Counted from the stretch's first letter, positions 16,798 to 25,112 are shown. The stretch is 46,809 nucleotides of DNA from Clostridium sp. (GCF_021443865.1 NZ_JABUTB010000014.1:1-46809); one strand, 5' to 3'. Numbers and translations: made by a program. The notes: generated from the letters alone by a model not told the origin.

Positions 16798-16838
16798 AGG
16801 TTCTTGTGTGTAAAACATATAGGAGCCTTTTTATTTTT
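16798..16838 (+). terminator. Terminator after deformylase-like gene
   Basis: AGGTTCTTGTGTG (16798-16810) pairs fully with CATATAGGAGCCT (16816-16828), using four G-U pairs, followed by TTTTATTTTT. A further perfect 12-bp inverted repeat (16751-16762 with 16774-16785) lies upstream without a T run. Confidence 0.85.
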
Positions 16839-16930
16839 GTATAAAAGTAAATTTAGCAAATTAGGAACAGTTTTATTATATTTACGATGATATACTATAA
16901 TTACCACGTGGGGAAAGGGTAGGTGAGAAT

Positions 16931-17824
16931 TTGAATTATAATGAAGCAATAGAATTGTCTATGAAATATATAGAAGAAAATATTAAAAATGAATTATCAC
17001 CAGAAATAATATCTAGTGAGTGCGGATATTCAGTATTTCACTTTTCAAGGGTATTTAATATTAATCAAGGAATAACATTAATGGAATATGTAAAGAAAAG
17101 AAGGCTTTCATTGGCTGCAGAAGATTTGTTTAATGGTAAGAAAATAATAGATATAGCTTTAGATTATGGATTTCAAACTCATAATGGTTTTTCTAAAGCT
17201 TTTAAAAAAGAATTTGGATTTAGTCCTACTAATTATTTAAAGCATATTGATGAAGTTTTAGGTATAAAATCAATTTTAAGATATGGAGGAGAATTTATGA
17301 AACCAATTATTATAGATAAATCTGCATTTAAAGTTGCAGGTTATGGTATTAAAACTAATATAACTAATGGAAACTATACAAAAGATGTGGCTTCTTTTTG
17401 GGTTAATTATGAAGGGGAAAACTTAGAGAGTAAAATGTATAAAATATTAAATCCACCAAAACATGGTGAAGTTGGATTATGTATTCCGTCAAGTAATGAT
17501 AAGGGAGAAGCCGTTTATATGCTTGGAGTTATAGTAGATGATTTTAAAGACGTTACAGAGGATATGATTACAATAGAAGTTCCAGAAGCAACTTATGCTG
17601 TATTTACAACTCCTCCAGTTAATACAAATACTGAGGAGGAAAATAATGCATTTGCAAATGTGATTAAAGAAACTTGGAAATATATATTTGAAGAATGGTT
17701 TAAAGATTGTGGATATATATTTGATGAAAGAAAATTGGACTTTGAATACTATGATGAAAGATGTCATCCAAGTATAGGGGTAGTAATGGATATTTATGTA
17801 CCAGTAGTGAAAAAGGCTATATAA
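16931..17824 (+). CDS. AraC-family regulator with GyrI-like effector domain
   Basis: A 297-residue protein with probable TTG start at 16931 after AGGTGAG. Residues 1-105 are the AraC HTH pair (IISSECGYSVFHFSRVFN, then IIDIALDYGFQTHNGFSKAF and FGFSPTNYLK). Residues 120-297 match the GyrI-like/AraE_bind small-molecule domain (ending in a Tyr/Asp-rich EYYDERCHPS and DIYVPV). Regulators of this layout (Rob/BmrR-like sensor) often respond to lipophilic or cationic compounds. It has its own terminator, so no target gene is obvious. Confidence 0.88.
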   Translation: MNYNEAIELSMKYIEENIKNELSPEIISSECGYSVFHFSRVFNINQGITLMEYVKKRRLSLAAEDLFNGKKIIDIALDYGFQTHNGFSKAFKKEFGFSPTNYLKHIDEVLGIKSILRYGGEFMKPIIIDKSAFKVAGYGIKTNITNGNYTKDVASFWVNYEGENLESKMYKILNPPKHGEVGLCIPSSNDKGEAVYMLGVIVDDFKDVTEDMITIEVPEATYAVFTTPPVNTNTEEENNAFANVIKETWKYIFEEWFKDCGYIFDERKLDFEYYDERCHPSIGVVMDIYVPVVKKAI

Positions 17825-17836
17825 AATTATAGAAAA

Positions 17837-17878
17837 ATTAAAAGCATAGATATTTTGAGGAATATCTATGCTTTTAAT
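17837..17878. terminator. Bidirectional terminator between AraC-GyrI gene and mntP
   Basis: A perfect 18-bp stem (17837-17854 with 17861-17878) around TTGAGG, with A/T-rich ends on both sides, serving the two converging genes. Confidence 0.9.
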
Positions 17879-17883
17879 CAATT

Positions 17884-18465
17884 TTACATTAAGTGTTCAA
17901 ATAATATTTTAGCTCCAATAAATATTAAAATAATTCCACCTATTAATTCAGCATAACTTTGCATAAACTCACCAAGCTTTTTACCAAGGAAAACAGCTAT
18001 AAAGCTTAATACAAAAGTAGTTATTCCTATGATTGTTATAGAAGGAATAATGCTAACGCTTAAAAATGCAAAGCTAACTCCAACAGCTAAGGCATCTATA
18101 CTAGTTGCAATTGCTAATATTGTTAGTTTCTTATAAGAGAATTCATCCCTTTCACATTCTGTAGCTATTTCTAAATCTTGTTTAGATCTTATTTCTCTAA
18201 TAGCTTCTATTAGCATTTTTCCACCTATAAGTGCTAGTAATATAAAAGCTATCCAATGATCAAAAGATTTTATATAGCTTTCAAAATATCTACCAACCCA
18301 CCAGCCTAATAAGGGCATTAAGGCTTGAAAGCCACCAAAAAATAAAGCAACTTTAAAAGAATTTTTAAATTCATCTTCTTTTAAACATATACCTTTAGCT
18401 AAAGAAACAGCAAAGGCATCCATAGATAATCCTATACCAGTCATAAAAATTGAAATGAAACCCAT
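17884..18465 (-). CDS. mntP: Manganese efflux pump MntP
   Basis: A 193-residue protein with six hydrophobic helices in two homologous halves. Each half carries the MntP signature with a conserved Asp: GIGLSMDAFAVSLAKG near the N-terminus and AIATSIDALAVGVSFAFL at about residues 118-135. The length is typical. It exports Mn2+ across the cytoplasmic membrane. A yybP-ykoY (Mn2+) riboswitch and a terminator lie in its leader, so expression should rise with manganese. GGAGT precedes the ATG. Confidence 0.95.
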   Translation of the reverse strand: MGFISIFMTGIGLSMDAFAVSLAKGICLKEDEFKNSFKVALFFGGFQALMPLLGWWVGRYFESYIKSFDHWIAFILLALIGGKMLIEAIREIRSKQDLEIATECERDEFSYKKLTILAIATSIDALAVGVSFAFLSVSIIPSITIIGITTFVLSFIAVFLGKKLGEFMQSYAELIGGIILIFIGAKILFEHLM

Positions 18466-18557
18466 AATATGTACTCCTTTATTATAGAATTTATTATAAA
18501 ACCTAAATATTAATTAGGATTTTATTACTACTTATAGATTATTATCATAAAAAATAA

Positions 18558-18680
18558 GACTTATGCGTAGCAAAGCTACGCATAAGTCTCGTTATTTAAT
18601 ACTAAGCCAGAACCAAGTTCAATATGTTGACTTAGTAACTCTTACAAAATTAGAGTTAACTACTCCCTTATACAAACAAT
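18558..18680 (-). promoter_or_regulatory. yybP-ykoY manganese riboswitch with terminator platform
   Basis: On the minus strand the leader reads AAGGGAGTAG (complement of 18660-18669), a stem AACTC...GAGTT, then AAGTCAACAT (complement of 18625-18634) and a GGCTTAGTA closing strand. These are the conserved elements of the yybP-ykoY class. The likely P1 pairs TATAAG with CTTAGTA. A 14-bp perfect hairpin (18558-18571 with 18575-18588) with TTATTTTTTA after it is the expression platform. The class is established as a Mn2+ sensor, and the gene it controls here is mntP. The exact aptamer boundaries are approximate. Confidence 0.85.
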
Positions 18681-18692
18681 TCAATAGTTATT

Positions 18693-18721
18693 ATAATAAC
18701 AAATAATAATGAGCTTATCAA
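18693..18721 (-). promoter_or_regulatory. Probable promoter of the mntP leader
   Basis: On the minus strand TTGATA (18716-18721) and TATTAT (18693-18698) are 17 bases apart, ending about 13 bases before the riboswitch begins. Confidence 0.55.
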
Positions 18722-18874
18722 TATAATTATAAAATATTATAGAATTATTTATTTAATATATATGAGACTATAAGTAAATTAATGCTTTATACAAAAAGTT
18801 TACAATTATCACATAACTTATAGTAATAAATAGTATATAATATAAAGAAAAATACAATTTTTATAGGAGAAAAA

Positions 18875-19777
18875 ATGGTTGTTTTAAATAAAATAATTTC
18901 TTTATTTTTAATATTATTAATTGGAGTTTATGGAACAAAGAAGAACATAATAAGTTAAGAAGTAAATAAAGGATTAAGAAGAATACTTTTAGAAATAACA
19001 TTACCCCTTTTAGTTATAAATTCATTTAGTTTTGAATTTAGTGATGGAATGGGTAATAATGTTTTAAGGGCATTTTTCTATAGTGTAGCTTTTATGATTC
19101 TAGCAGCTATTATATCTTATATATTTTTACTTCCTATTAAAGATGAAAAGAAAAAAATTCTACATTTTGCAAATGTATTCTCAAATTGCGGATTTATAGG
19201 ATTCCCCATAATTAATAGCTTGTATGGGCCGGAAGGAGTTGTTTATACCTCAATTTTTAATATGGTATTTACAATGTCTTTATGGACATATGGAGTTATG
19301 ATTTTTTCAGATAAAATATCAAAGGAAAATATAAAAAAGGTTTTGTTAAATCCAGCTATAATAGCAGTATATATAGGAATTCCTATGATGTTATTTAAGG
19401 TACAACTACCATCTTTTATATTAGACACAACAAAAATAGTTGGAGATATGACGGCACCAATTTCAATGATAATAGTAGGTAGTATATTGGCTAAGGTAAG
19501 GATAAAAGATGTTTTTAAGGAAATATCAGTATATTATGGATCATTAATTAAGCTAATAATAATCCCTTTAGTGCTTATTTTAATAAAACTAGCATTAAAG
19601 GATAATTCAACTATAATAAATACCATGATAGTTATACAAGCTATGCCAGCAGCTGCTATGACATCAATATTTGCAGCTGACTTTAATAAGGAAAAGGAAT
19701 ATTCATCAATAGTTGTATTTATAACTACCTTATTATCTATTATTACTATACCTATAATCTCAAAAATAATAAATTAG
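18875..19777 (+). pseudogene. AEC-family transporter, interrupted by one in-frame stop
   Basis: ATG 18875 follows TAGGAG and opens MVVLNKIISLFLILLIGVYG and on to a TAA at codon 28 (18956-18958). The same frame then continues without break as EVNKGLRRILLEITLPLLVI and on to 19777, for 300 codons in all. The sequence is a membrane permease of the auxin efflux carrier family (ITLPLLVINS, FANVFSNCGFIGFPI, AMPAAAMTSIFAADF). A single G-to-T change (GAA to TAA) would explain the stop. The downstream part is otherwise intact, so the mutation is recent or a sequencing error. An internal restart at ATG 19049 would lack the first helices. Confidence 0.82.
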
Positions 19778-19890
19778 AAATAATTATTTTCTAATAATAG
19801 CTTTTATAGATTATAAAAATATATTATAATCTAAAAATAGATTAAGTTTTTTATAACTAATGAAAAGATTTTAGAAAATGAGGTGTAAAT

Positions 19891-20064
19891 ATGGATTTAG
19901 TTTGCTTATGTAAAGGTGTAGAAAAAGATGTAATAGTAAAAGCTATAAAAGATGGTGCTGATACTTTTGAAAAGGTTCAAGAAACTACTTGTGCTGGAAC
20001 AGGATTCTGTGGAGCTAGTAGATGTGGAGCTAAAATTGAAGCATTAATTGAAGAAAATAAATAG
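19891..20064 (+). CDS. Small [2Fe-2S] BFD-like protein
   Basis: A 57-residue protein with ATG after GAGGTG. Cysteines C5 and C7 (VCLCKGV), C34 and C40 (CAGTGFC), plus C45, sit in a BFD-like fold (VIVKAIKDGADTFEKVQETT). BFD domains bind a [2Fe-2S] cluster and act as small electron carriers, either free-standing or inside larger redox enzymes. The Cys spacing is not exactly that of bacterioferritin-associated ferredoxin. It has its own terminator. Confidence 0.8.
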   Translation: MDLVCLCKGVEKDVIVKAIKDGADTFEKVQETTCAGTGFCGASRCGAKIEALIEENK

Positions 20065-20073
20065 TTTTTGTAT

Positions 20074-20110
20074 AGAGCTTTAGAGTTATTCTAAGGCTCT
20101 TTTATTTTTT
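20074..20110 (+). terminator. Terminator of the BFD-like gene
   Basis: AGAGCTTTAGA (20074-20084) pairs with TCTAAGGCTCT (20090-20100), one G-U pair, followed by TTTATTTTTT. The rest of the 305-base gap to the next gene is AT-rich and holds only a promoter candidate. Confidence 0.88.
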
Positions 20111-20307
20111 ATAGGTATTTATGGCAGGTATTACTTGGTTTTATGCTTTGGAAAGCAAAATAACTTATATAATATTTTTTATAATACAAAAAATCACTAA
20201 AAAAATAATTAATATATCATTTATTTAAATAAATTCTTAAGAATCTATTTGAACAAATTGTAATTATCATAAATTATGGTAAATATTTGTATATATTACA
20301 CTTTTTA

Positions 20308-20337
20308 TTGCGATAAAAATAGAATATAAAGTATACT
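20308..20337 (+). promoter_or_regulatory. Possible promoter of the oxidoreductase operon
   Basis: TTGCGA (20308-20313) and TATACT (20332-20337) with an 18-base spacer precede the first gene by about 33 bases. The boxes are imperfect. Confidence 0.4.
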
Positions 20338-20369
20338 GATAATAAGAATGTTTAATAGGGCGTGTTAAT

Positions 20370-21032
20370 GTGAGTAGAATTAAGATATTTACTGGACACT
20401 TTGGTAGTGGTAAGACAGAAGTTGCAATTAATTATGCAATAAAGAGTTCTAAAGAAGGTAAAAAGGTAGCATTAGTAGATATGGATACAATTAATCCGTA
20501 TTTTGCTATAAGGGATATTAAAGCCAAAATAGAAAAGGATTACAAAATAAGAGTTATAAGCACCACAAAGGATTTAATTAATGCAGAACTAATGGTACTA
20601 TCTGCAGAAATTTTATCTGTATTTAATGATAGATCATATGAAGTTATAGTGGATGTTGGTGGAGATGAGGTAGGAGCTAGGGTTCTAGGAGTATATAATA
20701 AATACTTTCAAGAAGAAGATTATTCAATGTATTATATTTTAAATAATTCAAGACTAGAAACCTTAAATTGTATAACAGCAAGTGAATATCTAAAGTCTAT
20801 TGAATTAGCAAGTAGGCTAAAAGTAACTGGTATAATATCAAATTCTCATATGATGAGGGAAACAGAAGCTAAGCATATACTCAAAGGAGACATGAAAGCT
20901 TTTGAGTTATCTAAGTTTTTAAACATTCCTTACAAATACACCATATGTACCAAAAAATTTGAAGAGGTAATTAAGGACAAAGTTAATGGAGAGATATTAC
21001 CTATAAATCTATATATGGATATGTCTTGGTAA
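20370..21032 (+). CDS. P-loop ATPase associated with oxidoreductase operon
   Basis: A 220-residue protein with GTG start. The Walker A motif is in FTGHFGSGKTEVAINYA (residues 7-23), a CooC/ParA-like start, followed by VALVDMDTINPYFAIRD and a Walker B-like VIVDVGGDEVGAR. It heads a tight operon with four subunits of a 2-oxoacid:ferredoxin oxidoreductase (17 bases to the next gene), which suggests a role in assembling or maturing that enzyme, for instance cluster insertion. That role is inferred from context only. The alternative is an unrelated nucleotide-dependent regulator. Confidence 0.75.
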   Translation: MSRIKIFTGHFGSGKTEVAINYAIKSSKEGKKVALVDMDTINPYFAIRDIKAKIEKDYKIRVISTTKDLINAELMVLSAEILSVFNDRSYEVIVDVGGDEVGARVLGVYNKYFQEEDYSMYYILNNSRLETLNCITASEYLKSIELASRLKVTGIISNSHMMRETEAKHILKGDMKAFELSKFLNIPYKYTICTKKFEEVIKDKVNGEILPINLYMDMSW

Positions 21033-21049
21033 TAATAAGGGGGATTTTA

Positions 21050-21259
21050 ATGGCTAAGGTTATATTTAAAGAGGAAAGATGTAAAGGTTGTGGGCATTGT
21101 ATAAATATATGTCCGAAAAAAATTATTAACTTTAAGGAGAATTTTAATAGTAAGGGGTACCATCCAGCTGGAATAGATGAAAATCTTATGAGTGAATGTA
21201 TAGGATGTGCATCCTGTGGAAAAATTTGTCCAGATTGTGTCATAACAATTGAAAGGTAG
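21050..21259 (+). CDS. 2-oxoacid:ferredoxin oxidoreductase, delta (2x[4Fe-4S]) subunit
   Basis: ATG 21050 follows AAGGGGG. The 69 residues form a two-cluster ferredoxin: CKGCGHCINICPK and CIGCASCGKICPD, with the linker GYHPAGI typical of the delta subunit of VOR/KOR enzymes. It passes electrons from the TPP centre to external ferredoxin. It is 10 bases ahead of the alpha subunit. Confidence 0.92.
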   Translation: MAKVIFKEERCKGCGHCINICPKKIINFKENFNSKGYHPAGIDENLMSECIGCASCGKICPDCVITIER

Positions 21260-21269
21260 GAGGAAAACT

Positions 21270-22337
21270 ATGGGGGAAAAGTTTTTAATGAAGGGTAATG
21301 AAGCAATAGCAGAAGCGGCTATTAGAGCAGGCTGTAAATGCTTTTTTGGATATCCAATAACACCTCAAACTGAATTAATAGCATATATGGCAAAAAATAT
21401 GAAAAAGTCAAATGGAGTATTTTTACAAGCTGAAAGTGAAATAGCAGCTATTAATATGGTATATGGATGTGGAGGAACAGGAGTTAGATGTATGACATCA
21501 TCATCTAGTCCAGGAATAAGCTTAATGACAGAGGGAATTTCATATTTAGCAGCAGCTGAAGTACCTTGTATTATAGTTGATGTAGTTAGATGTGGGCCAG
21601 GGCTTGGAGGAATACAACCAGCTCAATCAGATTATTTGTTTTTAAACAAGGGACTTGGACATGGAGATTTTAATTTACCAGTATATGCTCCAGCTTCTAT
21701 TCAAGAAATGATAGATTTAATATCAGAAGCTTTTGATGTAAGTGATTTATATAGGACGCCAGTAATGATAATGGCAGACGGAATGCTAGGGCAAATGATG
21801 GAAGGTATTGAATTTAAAGAAAATAAGAAAAGAGAGCTGCCAGAAAAAACTTGGGCTGCTAATGGGTTGGGAAATAGGGACAAACATAACATAATAAACT
21901 CATTAGAGTTAAATCCAGAGAAGCTAGAAGAACTTAATATAAAGCTTCAAGAGAAATATAAAGTAATAAAAGAAAATGAAGTTAAATATGAATTATATAA
22001 TTGTGAAAATTCTTGCGATCTAATATTAGTTTCCTTTGGAATAACAGCTAGAATATGCAAGAGTGTTATAAGCCTTGCTAAAGAAGAGGGAATAAACTTA
22101 GGACTAGTAAGACCTATAACAACTTGGCCATTCCCTAATGAAGCCTTTATAAAGACTTTAGGGAAGAGTAAAAATGGATATTTATCTGTAGAAATGAATT
22201 GCGGGCAAATGGTGGAAGATATAAAGCTTGCTGTAAATGGAAAAGAAGAAGTTAGATTTTATGGTAGGACAGGTGGTATAGTACCTACAGTAGATGAGAT
22301 ATACCAATACGTAAAATCTATTATTGGAGGTATGTAA
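21270..22337 (+). CDS. vorB: 2-oxoacid:ferredoxin oxidoreductase, alpha subunit (VorB-like)
   Basis: ATG 21270 follows AGGAGG. The 355-residue product carries the pyrimidine-binding and transketolase C-terminal folds of the alpha subunit: GNEAIAEAAIRAGCKCFFGY, ITPQTELIAYMA, LQAESEIAAINM and TSSSSPGISLMTEGISYLAA. This form is usually annotated as 3-methyl-2-oxobutanoate dehydrogenase VorB. 2-Oxoglutarate or other keto acids remain possible. It oxidatively decarboxylates a keto acid to an acyl-CoA with ferredoxin reduction, in the cytosol. Gene order delta-alpha-beta-gamma. Confidence 0.9.
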   Translation: MGEKFLMKGNEAIAEAAIRAGCKCFFGYPITPQTELIAYMAKNMKKSNGVFLQAESEIAAINMVYGCGGTGVRCMTSSSSPGISLMTEGISYLAAAEVPCIIVDVVRCGPGLGGIQPAQSDYLFLNKGLGHGDFNLPVYAPASIQEMIDLISEAFDVSDLYRTPVMIMADGMLGQMMEGIEFKENKKRELPEKTWAANGLGNRDKHNIINSLELNPEKLEELNIKLQEKYKVIKENEVKYELYNCENSCDLILVSFGITARICKSVISLAKEEGINLGLVRPITTWPFPNEAFIKTLGKSKNGYLSVEMNCGQMVEDIKLAVNGKEEVRFYGRTGGIVPTVDEIYQYVKSIIGGM

Positions 22338-22338
22338 T

Positions 22339-23088
22339 ATGGGGATTGTATATCAGCCAACAAAGGCTCTTTTAGATGTACCTACACATTATTGTCCAGG
22401 ATGTACTCATGGAATAATTCATAAATTAGTAGGGGAAGTAATAGAAGAATTAGGAATATTAGAGAAAACCATAGGTGTTGCGTCAGTAGGATGTTCAGTA
22501 CTTGCATATAATTATTTTGCCTGTGATATGTTCCAAGCAGCTCATGGAAGAGCCCCTGCAGTTGCAACAGGTATAAAAAGAGGGAATTCAGATAAGGTAG
22601 TATTTACTTATCAAGGTGATGGTGATTTAATAGCTATAGGAACAGGAGAAGTTGTTCATGCAGCTGCTAGAGGAGAAAATATTGTAACTATATTTGTAAA
22701 TAATTGCATATATGGTATGACAGGAGGGCAAATGGCTCCTACTACTTTAGAAGGTCAAATTACAGAAACCTCTCCTTATGGAAGAGATTTAAAAACACAA
22801 GGTCATCCAATAAGAGTATCAGAAATGATATCTACTTTAGATGGAGCAACTTATGTTGAAAGAGTAAGTGTAGATAATATAGCCAATTTAACCAAAGCTA
22901 AAAAAGCAATTAAAAAAGCTTTTAACAATTCAATAAAAGGTTTAGGATATTCATTTATTGAAGTTTTATCTACATGTCCAACTAATTGGGGATTATCTCC
23001 ACAGGATTCTTTAAAGTGGCTTAGAGAAAATATGATTCCTTATTATCCTTTAGGTGTTAAAAAAGATACAAATAAGGAGGATAATTAG
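22339..23088 (+). CDS. 2-oxoacid:ferredoxin oxidoreductase, beta (TPP) subunit
   Basis: ATG 22339 starts directly after the alpha-subunit stop, with GGAGG overlapping the end of alpha. The thiamine-pyrophosphate motif is intact (YQGDGDLIAIGTGEVVHAA, then IFVNNCIYGMTGGQ). Cysteines in HYCPGCTHG and CPTNW can hold the proximal [4Fe-4S] cluster, as in KorB/VorA. 249 residues is the normal length. It forms the catalytic core with the alpha subunit. Confidence 0.92.
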   Translation: MGIVYQPTKALLDVPTHYCPGCTHGIIHKLVGEVIEELGILEKTIGVASVGCSVLAYNYFACDMFQAAHGRAPAVATGIKRGNSDKVVFTYQGDGDLIAIGTGEVVHAAARGENIVTIFVNNCIYGMTGGQMAPTTLEGQITETSPYGRDLKTQGHPIRVSEMISTLDGATYVERVSVDNIANLTKAKKAIKKAFNNSIKGLGYSFIEVLSTCPTNWGLSPQDSLKWLRENMIPYYPLGVKKDTNKEDN

Positions 23089-23089
23089 A

Positions 23090-23623
23090 ATGATTAAAAA
23101 GGAAATTATATTTGCAGGTTTTGGAGGACAAGGAATATTAACTGTGGGTAAGCTTTTATCCTATGCGGCTATGGATAAGGGATTTAATGTTTCATGGCTA
23201 CCATCTTATGGACCAGAAATGAGAGGGGGTACAGCAAATTGTTCAGTTATAATTTCTGACGAAGAAGTTGGATCACCTGTTATTACAGAAGCAGATATAG
23301 TAGTAGTTATGAATAAACCCTCTTTAGAGAAATTTAGTGGAGCAATAAAGAAAAATGGAACTTTAATAATAGATTCAGATATGATAAAAGATAATATAAA
23401 TTTTGAAAGCTTAAAATTATATAAAATTAACGCTGAAACAATGGCAGAAAACCTAGGAGACAAAAGAAATGCCAATATGATATTACTAGGTTTTTTAATT
23501 AAGAAATTAAATATTATTACTATAGAAGATCTTTTAAATTCTGTAAAGATACATGGGAAGAAAGAATATTATGAGTTAAATAAATTAGCCATAGAGTTAG
23601 GGGCTAGTATAGACTTAGAATAA
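23090..23623 (+). CDS. 2-oxoacid:ferredoxin oxidoreductase, gamma subunit
   Basis: ATG 23090 follows AAGGAGG inside the end of the beta gene. The 177 residues match the gamma (CoA-binding side) domain: FAGFGGQGILTVGKLLSYAA, then SWLPSYGPEMRGGTANCSVI and AEADIVVVMN-like text (TEADIVVVMNKPS). It is the last gene of the operon and is followed by two terminator hairpins. Confidence 0.92.
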   Translation: MIKKEIIFAGFGGQGILTVGKLLSYAAMDKGFNVSWLPSYGPEMRGGTANCSVIISDEEVGSPVITEADIVVVMNKPSLEKFSGAIKKNGTLIIDSDMIKDNINFESLKLYKINAETMAENLGDKRNANMILLGFLIKKLNIITIEDLLNSVKIHGKKEYYELNKLAIELGASIDLE

Positions 23624-23644
23624 TTATTTTTATGTATTTTTAGA

Positions 23645-23680
23645 AGAAGCTTTAGATATTTTCTAAGGCTTCTTTATTAG
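23645..23680 (+). terminator. Terminator of the oxidoreductase operon
   Basis: AGAAGCTTTAGA (23645-23656) pairs with TCTAAGGCTTCT (23662-23673), followed by a short T-rich tail. Confidence 0.8.
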
Positions 23681-23687
23681 ATTAATG

Positions 23688-23739
23688 AACTATAGTAAAT
23701 ATAAAGAATATATTGTTTTATAATTACTATAGTTTTTTT
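23688..23739 (+). terminator. Second terminator downstream
   Basis: AACTATAGTAA (23688-23698) pairs with TTACTATAGTT (23724-23734) around a 25-base loop, followed by TTTTTT. Confidence 0.65.
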
Positions 23740-23875
23740 AATTTAATCCGAAAATTTTAGTATTAAAATCTTAAAATTTAATTAAAAATAGAATTTCACT
23801 ATAAAATTGTAACAAAATTTAATAAAAAGAGTATATAATGTAGATAGAGAATTAAGTGAAGGGGGGAATTTTAAT

Positions 23876-24070
23876 ATGCTAAGGGTAGATATAAATAAAC
23901 ATTGCAGTTTTAATGAATCTGTAAGAAAATTATTTTATATGAAACAAAATATAAATAATTCACAAACTTATACAGAGGAAGAAAAAAAATATCTTACAAT
24001 CAAGATTGAAAAGGATATCAATAGTGCGTGGGAACAACAAAAATATGAATTAAATAAAAATAAAGGATAA
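23876..24070 (+). CDS. Hypothetical 64-residue protein
   Basis: ATG 23876 follows a strong AAGGGGGG. The product is basic and hydrophilic, has two Cys-free helices after an early cysteine (NKHCSFNESVRKLF), and has no membrane segment. I do not recognise it. The good ribosome binding site and a second small gene with its own terminator just downstream argue that it is real. Confidence 0.55.
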   Translation: MLRVDINKHCSFNESVRKLFYMKQNINNSQTYTEEEKKYLTIKIEKDINSAWEQQKYELNKNKG

Positions 24071-24121
24071 TTTACTATTATTTTTCTACTTGTTAAAATA
24101 ATTGCAGAGGAGTATATCTTA

Positions 24122-24220
24122 ATGACAGTTAAATTAGAAGTTGATTTTAAGCTTATTAATAACTTAGTAAGCAAAGGGATAAATAGTAGTAATTACTTAA
24201 AGAAGAATAGAAAATTATGA
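24122..24220 (+). CDS. Hypothetical 32-residue protein
   Basis: ATG 24122 lies 9 bases after GAGGAG and encodes MTVKLEVDFKLINNLVSKGI and 12 more residues ending in KKNRKL. The stop is followed at once by a good terminator, which is the main support for this being a gene. Function unknown. Confidence 0.45.
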   Translation: MTVKLEVDFKLINNLVSKGINSSNYLKKNRKL

Positions 24221-24263
24221 TAAGAAGTTAGAATTTATAATTAATCTAACTTCTTATTTTTTT
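24221..24263 (+). terminator. Terminator after small genes
   Basis: TAAGAAGTTAGA (24221-24232) pairs perfectly with TCTAACTTCTTA (24245-24256), then TTTTTTT. Confidence 0.9.
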
Positions 24264-24388
24264 ATGATAAAATAAGAATATATTATAAAATTAAGTAAAA
24301 TATTAATTAAAAAATACATAAATGACCTGTTATTGATATAAAAAATCTCTTGATAATTATTATTAAATGAAAATAATTATAAATTACA

Positions 24389-24417
24389 TTGAAAAGGTGT
24401 ATTTCATATGCTATAAT
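24389..24417 (+). promoter_or_regulatory. Promoter of the first superoxide dismutase gene
   Basis: TTGAAA (24389-24394) and TATAAT (24412-24417) with a 17-base spacer. Upstream at 24353-24366 lies ATAATTATTATTAA, which is identical to 14 bases of the ahpC palindrome and is a candidate oxidative-stress operator. Confidence 0.65.
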
Positions 24418-24441
24418 TAAGAAAAAAAGGGAGGGAACTTT

Positions 24442-25059
24442 ATGTATAATAGAATAGAATTACCATATGATTATAACGCATTAGAACCTTATGTAGATGA
24501 GGAAACTATGAGAACACATTATGATAAGCATCATAAAACTTATGAAACAAATTTAAATAAGGCATTAGAAAATCATGAAGAATATGCAAAGGAAAAAACA
24601 TTAGCACAATTATTAAAATCTGTTAATGAATTACCTGAAGATGTAAAGACACCAGTTATTAATAACGGTGGTGGAGTTGTAAATCACAACTTATTCTTCT
24701 CAATTCTTTCTCCTAATGCAAAGAAGGCCCCAGAAGGTAAGCTATTAGAAGAAATTAATAAAACTTTTGGTAGTGTTGATAAATTAAAGGAAGATTTAAC
24801 TAATGCTGCTGTAACTTTATTTGGAGCAGGATTTGCATTCTTAGTTAAAGATAAGGATGGAAAATTATCAATAGTTAAAAAATCAAATCAAGATTCACCA
24901 TATATGGATGGATTAGTACCAATTCTAGGTATTGATGTATGGGAACATGCATATTACTTAAAATATAAGAATTTAAGACCAGATTATGTTAAGAATTTAT
25001 GGAATGTAATATGTTGGGGAAAAGTTGAAGAACTTTACAACGAAGAATATAACCTATAA
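24442..25059 (+). CDS. Fe/Mn superoxide dismutase
   Basis: A 205-residue protein. Metal ligands are in place: H26 (THYDKHHKTY), H82 (NHNLFF), D165 and H169 (DVWEHAYYLKY). The gateway Tyr34 is present. NQDSPYM near 149-155 carries the Gln typical of Mn-type enzymes, and the GGG before the second ligand fits too. There is no signal peptide, so it is cytosolic. It dismutates superoxide to H2O2 and O2, which fits with the peroxide-reducing genes elsewhere in the window. A closely related copy follows. Confidence 0.95.
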   Translation: MYNRIELPYDYNALEPYVDEETMRTHYDKHHKTYETNLNKALENHEEYAKEKTLAQLLKSVNELPEDVKTPVINNGGGVVNHNLFFSILSPNAKKAPEGKLLEEINKTFGSVDKLKEDLTNAAVTLFGAGFAFLVKDKDGKLSIVKKSNQDSPYMDGLVPILGIDVWEHAYYLKYKNLRPDYVKNLWNVICWGKVEELYNEEYNL

Positions 25060-25082
25060 TAACATAATTGAAATTATAATAT

Positions 25083-25112
25083 AAAAGTGCATTTTAAAAT
25101 GCACTTTTTTTC
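25083..25112 (+). terminator. Terminator of the first superoxide dismutase gene
   Basis: AAAAGTGCATTTT (25083-25095) is followed directly by its exact complement AAAATGCACTTTT and more T. Confidence 0.9.

Noticed and set aside
17489..17881. A 130-residue minus-strand frame under the AraC-GyrI gene
   Set aside because: Its Phe/Tyr/Ile-rich composition reflects antisense AT-rich DNA, and it overlaps a bidirectional terminator.
19049..19777. The AEC transporter as an intact shorter gene starting at ATG 19049
   Set aside because: It would miss the first membrane helices, and the same frame is open upstream to a proper start at 18875 apart from one stop.
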